A stretch of DNA of 11,434 bases from Dehalococcoidia bacterium (GCA_023271485.1 JALPXT010000041.1:1-11434); one strand, 5' to 3'; shown: positions 1-6,930, counted from the stretch's first letter. Made by a program: numbers and translations. The notes: generated from the letters alone by a model not told the origin.

Positions 1-690
1 CTAACATCGTCTATTATAGTAGATAGATGTCGGAGGCGAAAGATGTTACGAGACCGGTATGAACCAATGGACATTTTCAAAATTGTGCCAGGACTTACCC
101 TGGCCATGGAACCAGAGCTAGCACAGCTCGACAAATTGCTAGAAGACGATATTCTATTTCAAGAGGTCAAGGATGATCTGGCAAAGCGTTTCCCGCATAC
201 CCGGATTATCTCCAAAGGTAAAGTTCAGCGCCCTACAGAATTTGGCCGTGCCGTCTGGCTGGATGAAGTGGATGGTGGAATCATTAGCCGCTATGAGATA
301 TTGGATGGCAATCCTGGTGATGCCCAGCAAATAAAACCAAGTCTGGATCACCACATCTCGGTATTTCACAAACCACCGCAGTTGCTAACAGGGGATCGGG
401 GTACTTACTCAGCGGACAATGAACGCTACGCCCAAAGCAAAGGAGTGAAATACACAGCCATCCCCAAGCCGGGCGCTAAGTCCCCTAATCGAGTGATTCA
501 TGAGAAACAATCCTGGTTCCGGCGCGGCCATAAATGGCGATCTGGAATCGAGGGGCGAATCAGCCTGCTTAAGCGTCGCCACAAGCTGGGACGTTGCCTC
601 TACCACGGCGAAGATGGTATGGAACGCTGGGTAGGTTGGGGAGTGCTTGCCCATAACCTATGGGTGATAGCGAACAAAATGGCCAGCTAA
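1..690 (+). pseudogene. ISNCY/IS1202-like transposase with internal deletion, 5' end outside window
   Basis: The frame is open from base 1; the first ATG is at 43. The N-terminal ~50 residues (YEPMDIFKIVPGL, LAQLDKLLEDD) match what I remember of the start of ISNCY/IS1202-type transposases. The rest matches their C-terminal catalytic half: TEFGRAVWLDEVDGG, DGNP, TGDRG, GIEGRISLLKRRHKLGR, YHGEDGMERWVGWGV. At about residues 50-55 (bases ~190-207) these two parts join directly, whereas family members are usually about 450-500 residues. The middle, including the first catalytic Asp region, is therefore missing although the frame stays open. The later Asp (GDRG) and Glu (GIEGR) are present. The product should not be a working transposase. 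It is the only + strand gene here and may mark the edge of the accessory region. Family assignment is from memory of conserved motifs. Confidence 0.85.
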
Positions 691-717
691 ATATCAGTTG
701 TTTCAGTTGTTAAGGTA

Positions 718-753
718 CTTCCGGGATAGTGACTTCTTCCGGGATAGTGACTT
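718..753. repeat. 18-bp perfect tandem duplication beside the transposase
   Basis: Two adjacent identical 18-bp units (718-735 and 736-753) beginning CTTCCGGGATAGTGA lie 28 bases after the transposase stop. They could be a duplicated insertion-sequence end. The matching left end is outside the window, so this cannot be confirmed. Confidence 0.7.
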
Positions 754-785
754 GCACTGCTGCGGGGTTTTGCACCATAATCTAG

Positions 786-1748
786 TTAGATTGTGGAGCC
801 TTGCTCAGCCATGCCCCAGGCTGTGCAATCACGAGTATATTGACCCGTAAAAGCTGCCATCACATTATATATCGACCTGTCTGGCTTCACCTCGCTTCTC
901 ACTTCATTGAATAGGGCATGCAAGGTAGTATGGGCATCATTCGAATCCCATGACATCCTGTCTTCCACCACGAAATTGATCTGAAATTGACTCTCAAACT
1001 CATTATCACCGGCTTCAATTATATTCCCTATAGCGATTCTCCAGTTAGCACCATGAACCATTATATACGCCTCATCAGCGACGGCATAGACCGAGACGCT
1101 TCGCCACGACGGGTTGCCCCCATAGCCTCCAATCGGTCCAATCAGGTCCGCTAATGATTCAAGGTATGATGCCGCGCTCCCTTGAGCAGCAATAAGGCCT
1201 TCCAATAACTCACGAACATCATCAATATCCGCATCCTCATCTTCAATATGTGTTAAAGTGTATAAAGCGATAAGTTTTAGAACATTTTCATTCAAATCAG
1301 CGAGTTCTCTTAACTCCTGGATGCGCTCTTCCACAAGATGGGGCTCGGTAACCAGACGCAGGAGAATAACATCATCTCCAGCAGCAAGGTGCTCTTTTAG
1401 AGATGGGACATACTGGCTTTCAGGACAAATATAGAGGTCATCCTCTTCGAAGTCCAGCGGTGGCAAGTCAAACGGGTCAATTCCAATAACCGGTGGTCCA
1501 AAGACAAGCTCAGGTTCCGGCAATTGCAGGATTCCCAATTCAATCAGTTTTTCTACATATTCATTATTATGTGCCACCAGAATTGTCCCTGCTGAGAGCA
1601 AAGAGGCGGCGGCACTAAAACCATAAACCACATCACCTAAATCAATCTCACCAACTACCACATCCTGATAGCGAATCAATCTCACTTTACCTTCTTGATT
1701 ACGCAGGTACCCCTCAAAAAGGATACCTCCCTCAATTGACTTATGCAC
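786..1748 (-). CDS. Acidic 320-residue protein of unknown function, uncertain start
   Basis: I do not recognise a family. The long open frame (320 residues from a GTG) has normal-looking composition and is acidic, with an Asp/Glu-rich segment in the middle (IEDEDADIDD). A short hydrophobic stretch near residues 44-60 is too polar to be a clear membrane span, and there is no signal peptide, so it is probably cytoplasmic. The GTG start at 1748 lacks a good ribosome site. A very strong one (GGGAGGTG, 1789-1796) lies upstream and would suit the ATG at 1782-1780, but that ATG is followed at once by TAA in a different frame. Removing a single T there would join it to this frame (M-K-I-E-S-A-D) and give an N-terminus about 11 residues longer. 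A start-region frameshift or sequencing error is therefore possible. An element shared with the serpin upstream region (1829-1872) precedes the gene. Confidence 0.6.
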   Translation of the reverse strand: MHKSIEGGILFEGYLRNQEGKVRLIRYQDVVVGEIDLGDVVYGFSAAASLLSAGTILVAHNNEYVEKLIELGILQLPEPELVFGPPVIGIDPFDLPPLDFEEDDLYICPESQYVPSLKEHLAAGDDVILLRLVTEPHLVEERIQELRELADLNENVLKLIALYTLTHIEDEDADIDDVRELLEGLIAAQGSAASYLESLADLIGPIGGYGGNPSWRSVSVYAVADEAYIMVHGANWRIAIGNIIEAGDNEFESQFQINFVVEDRMSWDSNDAHTTLHALFNEVRSEVKPDRSIYNVMAAFTGQYTRDCTAWGMAEQGSTI

Positions 1749-1776
1749 CAGAGAGGTCCCGTCAGCGGATTCGATT

Positions 1777-1796
1777 TTACATAGCCATCACCTCCC
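1777..1796 (-). promoter_or_regulatory. Strong ribosome-binding site leading to an ATG-TAA start-stop
   Basis: On the minus strand GGGAGGTG is followed by ATGGCTATGTAA. The second ATG (1782-1780) has ideal spacing but is followed directly by a TAA stop (1779-1777). The long 320-codon frame lies in another phase just beyond. This is either a disrupted start of that gene or a minimal upstream start-stop element. Confidence 0.5.
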
Positions 1797-1828
1797 AGGT
1801 AAGGGTGAGCTCGGCCACTGGCATGTTG

Positions 1829-1872
1829 GCCTCTGTATATACAAGACGCTCGGAGCGGCCGATTCTGCTCAC
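1829..1872 (-). promoter_or_regulatory. Promoter-like element shared with the serpin upstream region
   Basis: The 29 bases at 1844-1872 match 3470-3498 at 25 of 29 positions, and both are flanked on the gene-proximal side by a TATATA tract and AGAGGC (minus strand). It lies about 80-125 bases before the 320-residue gene. Conservation in two intergenic regions in the same orientation suggests a promoter or operator. Which sigma factor would use it is unknown. Confidence 0.5.
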
Positions 1873-1886
1873 ATACCGGGGCTCGA

Positions 1887-1979
1887 TCAGAATCGCCTCT
1901 TCTTGCGCCAGTAGAGCAATCCTGCAATGCCCGCAATTGCCAGCCCGATAATGGCGCCCAGGAGTTTTTTGAACCTCAT
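1887..1979 (-). CDS. Small 30-residue single-span membrane peptide
   Basis: An ATG at 1979 opens a 30-codon frame ending in TGA. The peptide has a basic start (MRFKK), an uninterrupted hydrophobic stretch of about 18 residues (LLGAIIGLAIAGIAGLLY) and a strongly basic end (WRKKRRF). This is a typical tiny single-pass membrane protein. An AGGA site seven bases before the ATG supports translation. It begins 47 bases after the serpin stop, so it could be cotranscribed with the serpin. Function is unknown; a membrane-anchored partner of the locus is only a guess. Another frame also stays open here but lacks a good start. Confidence 0.5.
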   Translation of the reverse strand: MRFKKLLGAIIGLAIAGIAGLLYWRKKRRF

Positions 1980-2025
1980 TGTCTTGTCCTATATCCTGCG
2001 TCGTTCCCTTAAAGCAGCAAATAGA

Positions 2026-3306
2026 TCAGGCAGCCGGGTTCAACACGCGGCCAACAAAGAGTATTGCCCCAATCTCGATGTCACGAATCAAGAAGATGAA
2101 CGGCCGGTCAATGGTGACCTCAACCGGCGGCAAGGGCACTGCTGTTGGCGCCATAACCACAGCGGTGGCTGCGGCCGCCTCTGTGCCCGCTTCATCTACC
2201 GAGACAAAGGCCTTGTGGATCACATCCTCGATGAACAGATCGCGGTTGCCTGTCATGCCCGAGAAATCCGCCTTCTCTGGCAGGAAGGCATCTGGCATAC
2301 CCATCGCTGCCAGAGTTCTTCTCAAACTGAAACTTGAGTCGAATTCAAATCTGGGCATCGCCAGCTTGACTTGCCCGGGTTTTATTCGGCCAATAATTTC
2401 ATCCACCTTCTGAGCATCCAGCGCCTTTTCAAATGCCTCAAATCGGCCGGCTTGAGGAAGGAGGATCACCATTGAGAGTTCACCGCCATCGTATAGCAGT
2501 TCAACAGCTTGATAACCATCCCCTTCGACAAGCCCGAACCGCTCCGTCTGTCTCATCATCGGCACGGTGACCTCCCCTCCGTCCAGCAGATGAAAGATGT
2601 CGTCCTCGGTGGCATCCTCTGGAAAGGGATACTGCCATGCCGCATTGAAATAGATGGCGTTGGTGAGGACAAGACGGGTGAGGACGTTAATCACACCCCG
2701 CGGAATCAGGTCTTCAATCCGGCCTTCCGTCTGCTCGCTTATCCAGTCGTTGATCGCTACCCGGGACTCTTCCGGTGCATTTGCGAAATCGAGGACCCTC
2801 AGCCCGGCACCGTAGTTCTCAGCCAGAACATCAAGGAACTCGGAAAGGAACCTGAACTCCTTCTGTCCCCAGATGGCATTGACGATATTCAGCCGGAAGC
2901 CCTCCCCATCCCTGCCCTGGGCACCTTCACCGCGGCGAGCAAGCTCCATGTCCAGCCTGTTAAACGCCTGATGCAGGTGATCCACAAGGTGAGTAAAACG
3001 GAGGGTATCGGCCATCTGCTGGGCGGTCTCACCGCGGGCACCGGCGTAGGTCATTGCCAGGGCCATTGAGATGCTGTAGGGGGAGTAGAAGAGATTGCCC
3101 TCCTCTTCTCTGAGTGTTTGATAAAGGTCGAAAGCGAAGGCGCTGTTTCCCTCAACCAGAGTTGTTATTTCGGCGTTACTCGCATCCGGCTGCGCCGCGT
3201 TGCCCGCTACTGTTGGGGATTGCCCAACTCCGAGAACGTGATATCCCGCACCAACGATAGCGATTACTATCATCAGACTGATGACTACCAACCAACCTTT
3301 CCTCAT
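2026..3306 (-). CDS. Secreted inhibitory-type serpin (serine protease inhibitor)
   Basis: Serpins trap target serine (sometimes cysteine) proteases through a reactive-centre loop that inserts into a beta sheet after cleavage. The chosen start at 3306 has a strong AAAGGAG site and gives 426 residues; 27 further upstream codons are open but belong to the leader. Residues 1-26 form a signal peptide or membrane anchor (KGWLVVISLMIVIAIVGAG). The fold is recognisable: NLFYSPYSIS at 71, TNAIYFNAAW at 215, and the family signature RPFIFLIRDIE at 401. The hinge starting at Glu372 (EAGTEAAAATAV) has the small residues required for inhibition. Counting from the hinge as in antitrypsin gives P2 Pro387, P1 Thr388 and P1' Ala389, suggesting an elastase- or subtilisin-like target; the loop is about two residues longer than antitrypsin on the P' side, so the exact site is uncertain. 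Nearby secreted trypsin-like proteases make a protease-inhibitor pairing plausible but unproven. Confidence 0.95.
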   Translation of the reverse strand: MRKGWLVVISLMIVIAIVGAGYHVLGVGQSPTVAGNAAQPDASNAEITTLVEGNSAFAFDLYQTLREEEGNLFYSPYSISMALAMTYAGARGETAQQMADTLRFTHLVDHLHQAFNRLDMELARRGEGAQGRDGEGFRLNIVNAIWGQKEFRFLSEFLDVLAENYGAGLRVLDFANAPEESRVAINDWISEQTEGRIEDLIPRGVINVLTRLVLTNAIYFNAAWQYPFPEDATEDDIFHLLDGGEVTVPMMRQTERFGLVEGDGYQAVELLYDGGELSMVILLPQAGRFEAFEKALDAQKVDEIIGRIKPGQVKLAMPRFEFDSSFSLRRTLAAMGMPDAFLPEKADFSGMTGNRDLFIEDVIHKAFVSVDEAGTEAAAATAVVMAPTAVPLPPVEVTIDRPFIFLIRDIEIGAILFVGRVLNPAA

Positions 3307-3347
3307 CGTCCTTTCTCCTTTCCTTTTTTGATTTTTCAGCGGAGTGA

Positions 3348-3397
3348 GCATCCTCAGATGCGAACAACCTGTCTCTCTTGCCGGCATCTGAGGATGC
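3348..3397 (-). promoter_or_regulatory. 14-bp perfect inverted repeat in the serpin leader
   Basis: Bases 3348-3361 (GCATCCTCAGATGC) are exactly complementary to 3384-3397, with a 22-base loop. The structure lies between the presumed serpin promoter region (~3450-3498) and its ribosome site (~3310-3325). No U tract follows it in the sense direction, so it is more likely an RNA hairpin or an operator than a terminator. Confidence 0.6.
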
Positions 3398-3449
3398 CGA
3401 CTCCTCGGGATAATTCGCTTTGAGCGATTGCCCTTAACATAAGTATTTA

Positions 3450-3498
3450 CGCCTCTCTATATATATATTAGACGCTTGGAACGACCGGTTCTGCTCAC
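3450..3498 (-). promoter_or_regulatory. Promoter-like element upstream of the serpin
   Basis: This is the second copy of the element at 1829-1872: an alternating TATATATATA tract next to AGACGC and TTCTGCTCAC. It lies about 145-190 bases before the serpin start and just downstream of the anti-sigma gene. The AGACGC plus TATATA combination also occurs at both protease promoters, suggesting shared control. Confidence 0.5.
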
Positions 3499-3510
3499 CC
3501 GTTGGGGCCT

Positions 3511-4476
3511 TTAGGGTTCCCGAGCTTGTTCTAGAGCCTCAATCGCCCGCTCGTAACCAGCCTCGGCTACAGCGATCGCCGTAAGCAGGGCGGCTCTGGC
3601 CGATTCCGGAACCACCGGCAGTAGATTGCGCAAGTCAGCCAGGTGAGCAGCCTCCTGCTGCTTGAGGGTTGCCCTGAACTGAATCCACCTTGCATCTCGT
3701 GCTCCCGCTCGGGTCAAACCTGTTAGAGTTATTCTCCCTGGCGGCCCAGCTGGACCTGCCGGCCCTTGTGGGCCTTCTGGTCCTATTTCACCGATGTCCT
3801 CTACACCTGCTACTGCTTGTGGTACTGCGTCATGCTTTTCTACTGCTGCGGTATCCGGGGTAGATAGAGGCGTCACCTCCCCAGGGGTCATCGCCAGCAC
3901 TCTTTCAGCCGCAGCCAGGCTTTCTATCGTTGCCAGGTGATAATACAGTCGCTGAGTGACCCGTTCGATTTTGGCCGATCTATCTTCCCTCTCTGCCAGA
4001 TAAACTATCTCCTCTACCCTCCTTGCCGCCAGCTCTCGGTGAATCTCCGCCCTGGCTATGCCCGGAGAGGTTTGTGCCAGCCACATCTCCTCAGCGGTGA
4101 GCCTCACTGGATGAAGAAGCTCTCCCGGCATGCTGTGGTAGGTTGCTACCGCCATGCCGCTGCCGGCAAGCAGCACGACAAGGATTATAGCCGCCGCTTT
4201 TTGCCATCGCTGCCGAAACACCCATCCCCAGAGCCTTCTTGCAGGCTTTGATTCCGTCATTGCCAGGTGAAACTGGTATCGGGCTCTCGCTTTGAATTCC
4301 GCTGAGGGCTCGATCGCTGAGGCCTTTCTTACATCCAGGGCTGTCCTCAGTAACGGTTCGAGCTCGGTTGACTGCTCCGGATGGCGCTCCAGACATTGCT
4401 CTACGGTCTCACCGTTTCTCAGTAACCGCTCCAGACATTCCTCAAGGACGTTACTGAACTCGCTATCCTTTCTCAT
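3511..4476 (-). CDS. Membrane anti-sigma candidate (DUF5667-like) with collagen-like repeat
   Basis: The start at 4476 (MRKDSEFSN) has a GGGAGGGG site and overlaps the sigma gene by 14 bases, a sign of translational coupling. The 321-residue protein has a cytoplasmic N-terminal helical region (residues 5-75; LEECLERLLRNGETVEQCL, then RHPEQSTELEPLLRTAL) typical of DUF5667-associated regulators next to ECF sigma genes. One membrane span follows (about 93-112), then an external helical region (MPGELLHPVRLTAEEM, ARAEIHRELAARRVEE) that looks like DUF5667. Residues 229-249 are seven consecutive Gly-X-Y triplets (GPEGPQGPAGPAGPPG), a collagen-like run. A helical C-terminus follows. The likely role is holding the partner sigma factor at the membrane. 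I see no zinc-binding HxxxCxxC motif, so the mechanism would not be that of ZAS anti-sigmas. An alternative frame start at 4521 lacks support. Confidence 0.75.
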   Translation of the reverse strand: MRKDSEFSNVLEECLERLLRNGETVEQCLERHPEQSTELEPLLRTALDVRKASAIEPSAEFKARARYQFHLAMTESKPARRLWGWVFRQRWQKAAAIILVVLLAGSGMAVATYHSMPGELLHPVRLTAEEMWLAQTSPGIARAEIHRELAARRVEEIVYLAEREDRSAKIERVTQRLYYHLATIESLAAAERVLAMTPGEVTPLSTPDTAAVEKHDAVPQAVAGVEDIGEIGPEGPQGPAGPAGPPGRITLTGLTRAGARDARWIQFRATLKQQEAAHLADLRNLLPVVPESARAALLTAIAVAEAGYERAIEALEQAREP

Positions 4477-5023
4477 TATCCCCTCCCTTTGATAGGATTC
4501 GGCGCAAGGCGATGATGCCACCGTGTTGCAGTGATTTCACCGCTCCCTCGCTCTTGCCCATTATACTTGCCACCTCGGCAATAGATAGCTCGGCGGAAAA
4601 ACGAAGAGAAATTACCTCCTGTTGTGCCTCGGTCAATTGCCTGATGGCTGCTCTAAGTTGGTCAACATCCACTTCGTGTTTAACCAGCGGATGCGGGTTG
4701 CCCGAGCTGCTTACGGGGATTGGTGGCAACTCGCTGAGAGGAACAGTCGGCTGCCTGCTTTTCTTTCTCAGAGAGTCAATCACCTCGTTCCTGGCGATAC
4801 GAAACAACCAGGCGGAGAAGGGTATACCCTTCCATTTGAAGCTCCGAATCGACCTTACCGCTTTCAAAAAGACCTCCTGGGTAATATCCTCTGCCTCCAT
4901 CCTGTTGCCTACCCTCAGCGCTACGTAGCGAAAGATCCTGTCAAAATGGCTCTCATAAAGCTCGGCAAAGGCTTCTTGATCTCCCTGCTGCGCCCGGTGG
5001 ACGAGGTTCTGTTCATCCTGCAA
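4463..5023 (-). CDS. ECF-type RNA polymerase sigma factor (sigma-70 family)
   Basis: This 186-residue protein directs RNA polymerase to a dedicated promoter set. Region 2 is clear at residues 17-87 (FAELYESHFDRIFRYV, AEDITQEVFLKA, FSAWLFRIARNEVIDSLRK) and region 4 at 125-177 (LTEAQQEVISLRF, LSIAEVASIMGKSEGAVKS, ALRRIL). Region 3 is absent, as expected for the ECF group. The start is a TTG, chosen because GGAGG lies seven bases before it; the nearby ATG at 5016 is in another frame. The end overlaps the start of the membrane anti-sigma candidate, so the two form an operon. The ECF-like promoters at the two protease genes are candidate targets, which is inference. Confidence 0.95.
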   Translation of the reverse strand: MQDEQNLVHRAQQGDQEAFAELYESHFDRIFRYVALRVGNRMEAEDITQEVFLKAVRSIRSFKWKGIPFSAWLFRIARNEVIDSLRKKSRQPTVPLSELPPIPVSSSGNPHPLVKHEVDVDQLRAAIRQLTEAQQEVISLRFSAELSIAEVASIMGKSEGAVKSLQHGGIIALRRILSKGGDNEKG

Positions 5024-5074
5024 CTGGTAACCTCCGCCGGCTTAAATCCGTAACGTGACACTGCCGGCATGTAA

Positions 5075-5103
5075 ATTGTACTGCCTTGCAGGAGCCGGTG
5101 CAA
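5075..5103 (-). promoter_or_regulatory. Housekeeping-type promoter for the sigma/anti-sigma operon
   Basis: On the minus strand TTGCAC (5103-5098) and TACAAT (5080-5075) are separated by exactly 17 bases, close to the sigma-70/sigma-A consensus. Transcription would begin near 5068, leaving a leader of about 45 bases before the TTG start of the sigma gene. Confidence 0.6.
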
Positions 5104-5125
5104 TATCCACACTTATTAAGCTGTG

Positions 5126-5158
5126 ATGCTGACTGGCAGGTTCACTGCCAGCCAGCAT
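5126..5158. other. 14-bp inverted repeat between protease pseudogene and sigma operon
   Basis: Arms 5126-5139 and 5145-5158 (ATGCTGACTGGCAG) pair with a single mismatch around a 5-base loop. It sits after the pseudogene stop and just upstream of the sigma promoter. Without a U run on the minus strand it is a weak intrinsic terminator; an operator is also possible. Confidence 0.5.
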
Positions 5159-5200
5159 TTACACGTCCCACAAACCTCGTAACCTGGTGGTCCCTGTACG

Positions 5201-6813
5201 TTACTTCTCCCAGACTCCCCAGCCGGGAAACTCACGTTGCACGCCTGATACTGGTGAAATAAAGACGTATCTTAACATATCGTTCTCGCCCCCAGGAGTC
5301 CGTGTATCTTTGCTCCAGATACCCCTCCTACCCATACTGGATCCCAAGCTGGACTACCGGAGTCTCCAGGTATTGGCACAACATGCCGCACTCGCGCCAA
5401 TGAGTTGATTGCGGAGCTCCCAAAACGGGCCATACTGTACTCGCCCATACCTCACTACCTCCACCGAGAAGGTTACCCCACTCCTGCCTGCACTTATCCA
5501 GATTACCTCTCCTGGTTGTCCTGGTAGAGGGGCAGGGACATCTCCAGAAGCAAACACTGGACGCAGAGCCGGGTTGCTCGGAGAGCCGCCGATGAGTATG
5601 TAGGGGCGCACCCTCCCATCGCAAATTGCCACCCGCGCAGCATCCGCATACGCGATCACGCCTACGTTATCATGTACCTGTCCGGCTGCGTGTGGGGAAA
5701 GGGGCTGGTATATATCATGTTCACGGGGGTTATGGTTCCGCCCGGCCCTTTGTGACCCGTTATGATGTAATCCTCGTCGTACCATCACCATATCTTCCGC
5801 CGAACGGCAAAGCTTGCTGTTGAGTACCTCGCTGGGGCACCAGCGGGTGTAACTTTGACCGCACCAGGTATCTCCGCGAAGGGTTCGTTCCATGGTGCCT
5901 GCCACTGGGTAAGAGGTTGGAACGGGGGAACACCGCCCCTAAATATTACCGGCACATCCTTTATTCCAAAGAGGCTCTCCGCCTTCTCAGCTATGATCTT
6001 ATAGATCTCTGCTGCTCTTGGCAGATGCTCTGGCTCTACCCTTATATAGATAGCTCCCCTGGACCAGTCTATCATTACCCAGGGGAAGTCGCAATGGCTA
6101 AACCTCTTACGTAGCTCCGGTGATGCCAGACACCATATCTTTCCCAATTTGTTAATGAATTCCCTCGTTTCCTGCGCAGTGGAGAACGAGGGAACCCTTC
6201 CGAATAGCGCAATAACGCCAGGATCACGCGCCATCTCCTCAAAACATATCAGCCTGAAAGGGGGTCGAGGCAGGCTGTCAAGGAATTCATCAAATTCCTC
6301 GAAGGTCATCCTCCACAGATCCACACCGGGGAATAATTCCCCAAACCTTTCCCTTACCTCATCGGGAGACATCCCCTTTGCCTCAGCGATCTGCCTCATT
6401 ATTGCCTCTATTTCCCCCTCAGGACAGCCCACAATCTCCCACCAGTAAACGTCCTCAACGGGAGGATCAACCAGCGGTGGTTTGCAGGGCACAGGCTCAG
6501 GTATTTCAAACCCTTTCTTTAGGGCATAATACTTAATCAACCAGTGTACCCTTTCCTGCCCCTCGGGGCCTATCGATCTCCCTACCTCGTCCATCTCTTC
6601 TTGGCTCATCCGGGAAACATCTATCCCGAAGTAGCGGTCAAGCACCAGTATCACTATCTCTACTAGCTGCCTCTGTTCATAGGGATCCTCCTCCCACCAA
6701 TAAGGGCCACCCCTATCCTCACCACCGGCAGCCACCATTCCAGCCACTGAGCCTATAACCAAAACTACAGCGGCCAGAAGCAAGGCAATTGTTCTTATTC
6801 GCTTCAGTTTCAT
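5201..6813 (-). pseudogene. Decayed secreted trypsin-like protease, paralogue of the intact copy
   Basis: From the ATG at 6813 (GGAGGT site) the frame encodes 342 residues: the same signal peptide as the intact protease (MKLKRIRTIALLLAA), a YWWE motif, a helical module (RYFGIDVSRMSQEEMDE, KKGFEIP), then an alpha/beta module ending GIKDVPVIF. It stops at TGA 5787-5785. Beyond that stop the same frame continues with protease-like sequence including DEDYIITGHKG, the catalytic His region (codon 5754-5752). A second frame then carries IYQPLSPH and the Asp region (ADAARV). The first frame returns with PGDSGSPAW, the catalytic Ser (5361-5359), and meets a TAA at 5274-5272. The other frame completes the homologous end (FISPVSGVQREFPGW) to TAA at 5201. 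One stop plus three frame changes make a functional full-length protease unlikely, though sequencing errors could account for some. The N-terminal part could still be secreted. Confidence 0.85.
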
Positions 6814-6910
6814 TTTGGTTTACCTCCGTTTCTTATATTCTTGCCCACTTTTTGCGAGTGCGGACGAACTCCCAGCTTGTCTGGCCACATTTAGGTTATC
6901 GTCACTGGCT
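6791..6910 (-). repeat. Leader/signal-peptide block identical to 10528-10647
   Basis: These 120 bases, spanning the first codons, ribosome site and most of the 5' leader of the protease pseudogene, are identical to 10528-10647 before the intact protease. Identity breaks at base 6911 on the upstream side and shows only scattered differences further into the signal-peptide codons. The proteins beyond are much more diverged. Confidence 0.85.
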
Positions 6911-6930
6911 CTCATCTCCTTTATCACCAA
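6820..6930 (-). CDS. Possible 36-codon leader ORF before the protease pseudogene
   Basis: A TTG at 6930 preceded by GGAGGAG with six-base spacing opens 36 codons (MVIKEMRASDDNL, then ALAKSGQEYKKRR). The TAA overlaps the ribosome site of the protease gene, six bases before its ATG. The same peptide end occurs in the other protease leader. It could be a translated leader peptide, or open merely because the DNA is conserved for another reason. Confidence 0.35.
   Translation of the reverse strand: MVIKEMRASDDNLNVARQAGSSSALAKSGQEYKKRR

Noticed and set aside
718..753. CRISPR array
   Set aside because: There are only two adjacent 18-bp units with no spacer between them.
1782..2029. Open frame on the minus strand overlapping the small membrane peptide and ending ...LTWEVMAM, with a CGHC-like segment
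   Set aside because: Its codons look plausible, but it has no start with a ribosome site before a GTG at 1872. It overlaps the better supported 30-residue gene and the shared promoter-like element.
3307..3387. Serpin start 27 codons upstream at 3387
   Set aside because: The ATG at 3306 has a strong ribosome site and a signal peptide follows directly; the upstream codons fall in the hairpin region.
3350..3440. 28-codon frame in the serpin leader starting at ATG 3440
   Set aside because: It has no ribosome site and runs through the perfect inverted repeat; chance is the simplest explanation.
4477..4521. Longer N-terminus of the anti-sigma candidate from 4521
   Set aside because: The ATG at 4476 has GGGAGGGG at proper spacing, and the extra residues lie inside the sigma gene's region 4 coding sequence.
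5126..5158. Calling the inverted repeat a definite intrinsic terminator
   Set aside because: No U tract follows the stem on the minus strand and only three T's follow on the plus strand.
6791..6930. Known riboswitch class (for example cyclic-di-GMP) in the protease leader
   Set aside because: Some GC helices can be drawn, but I could not match the conserved core of any class I know.
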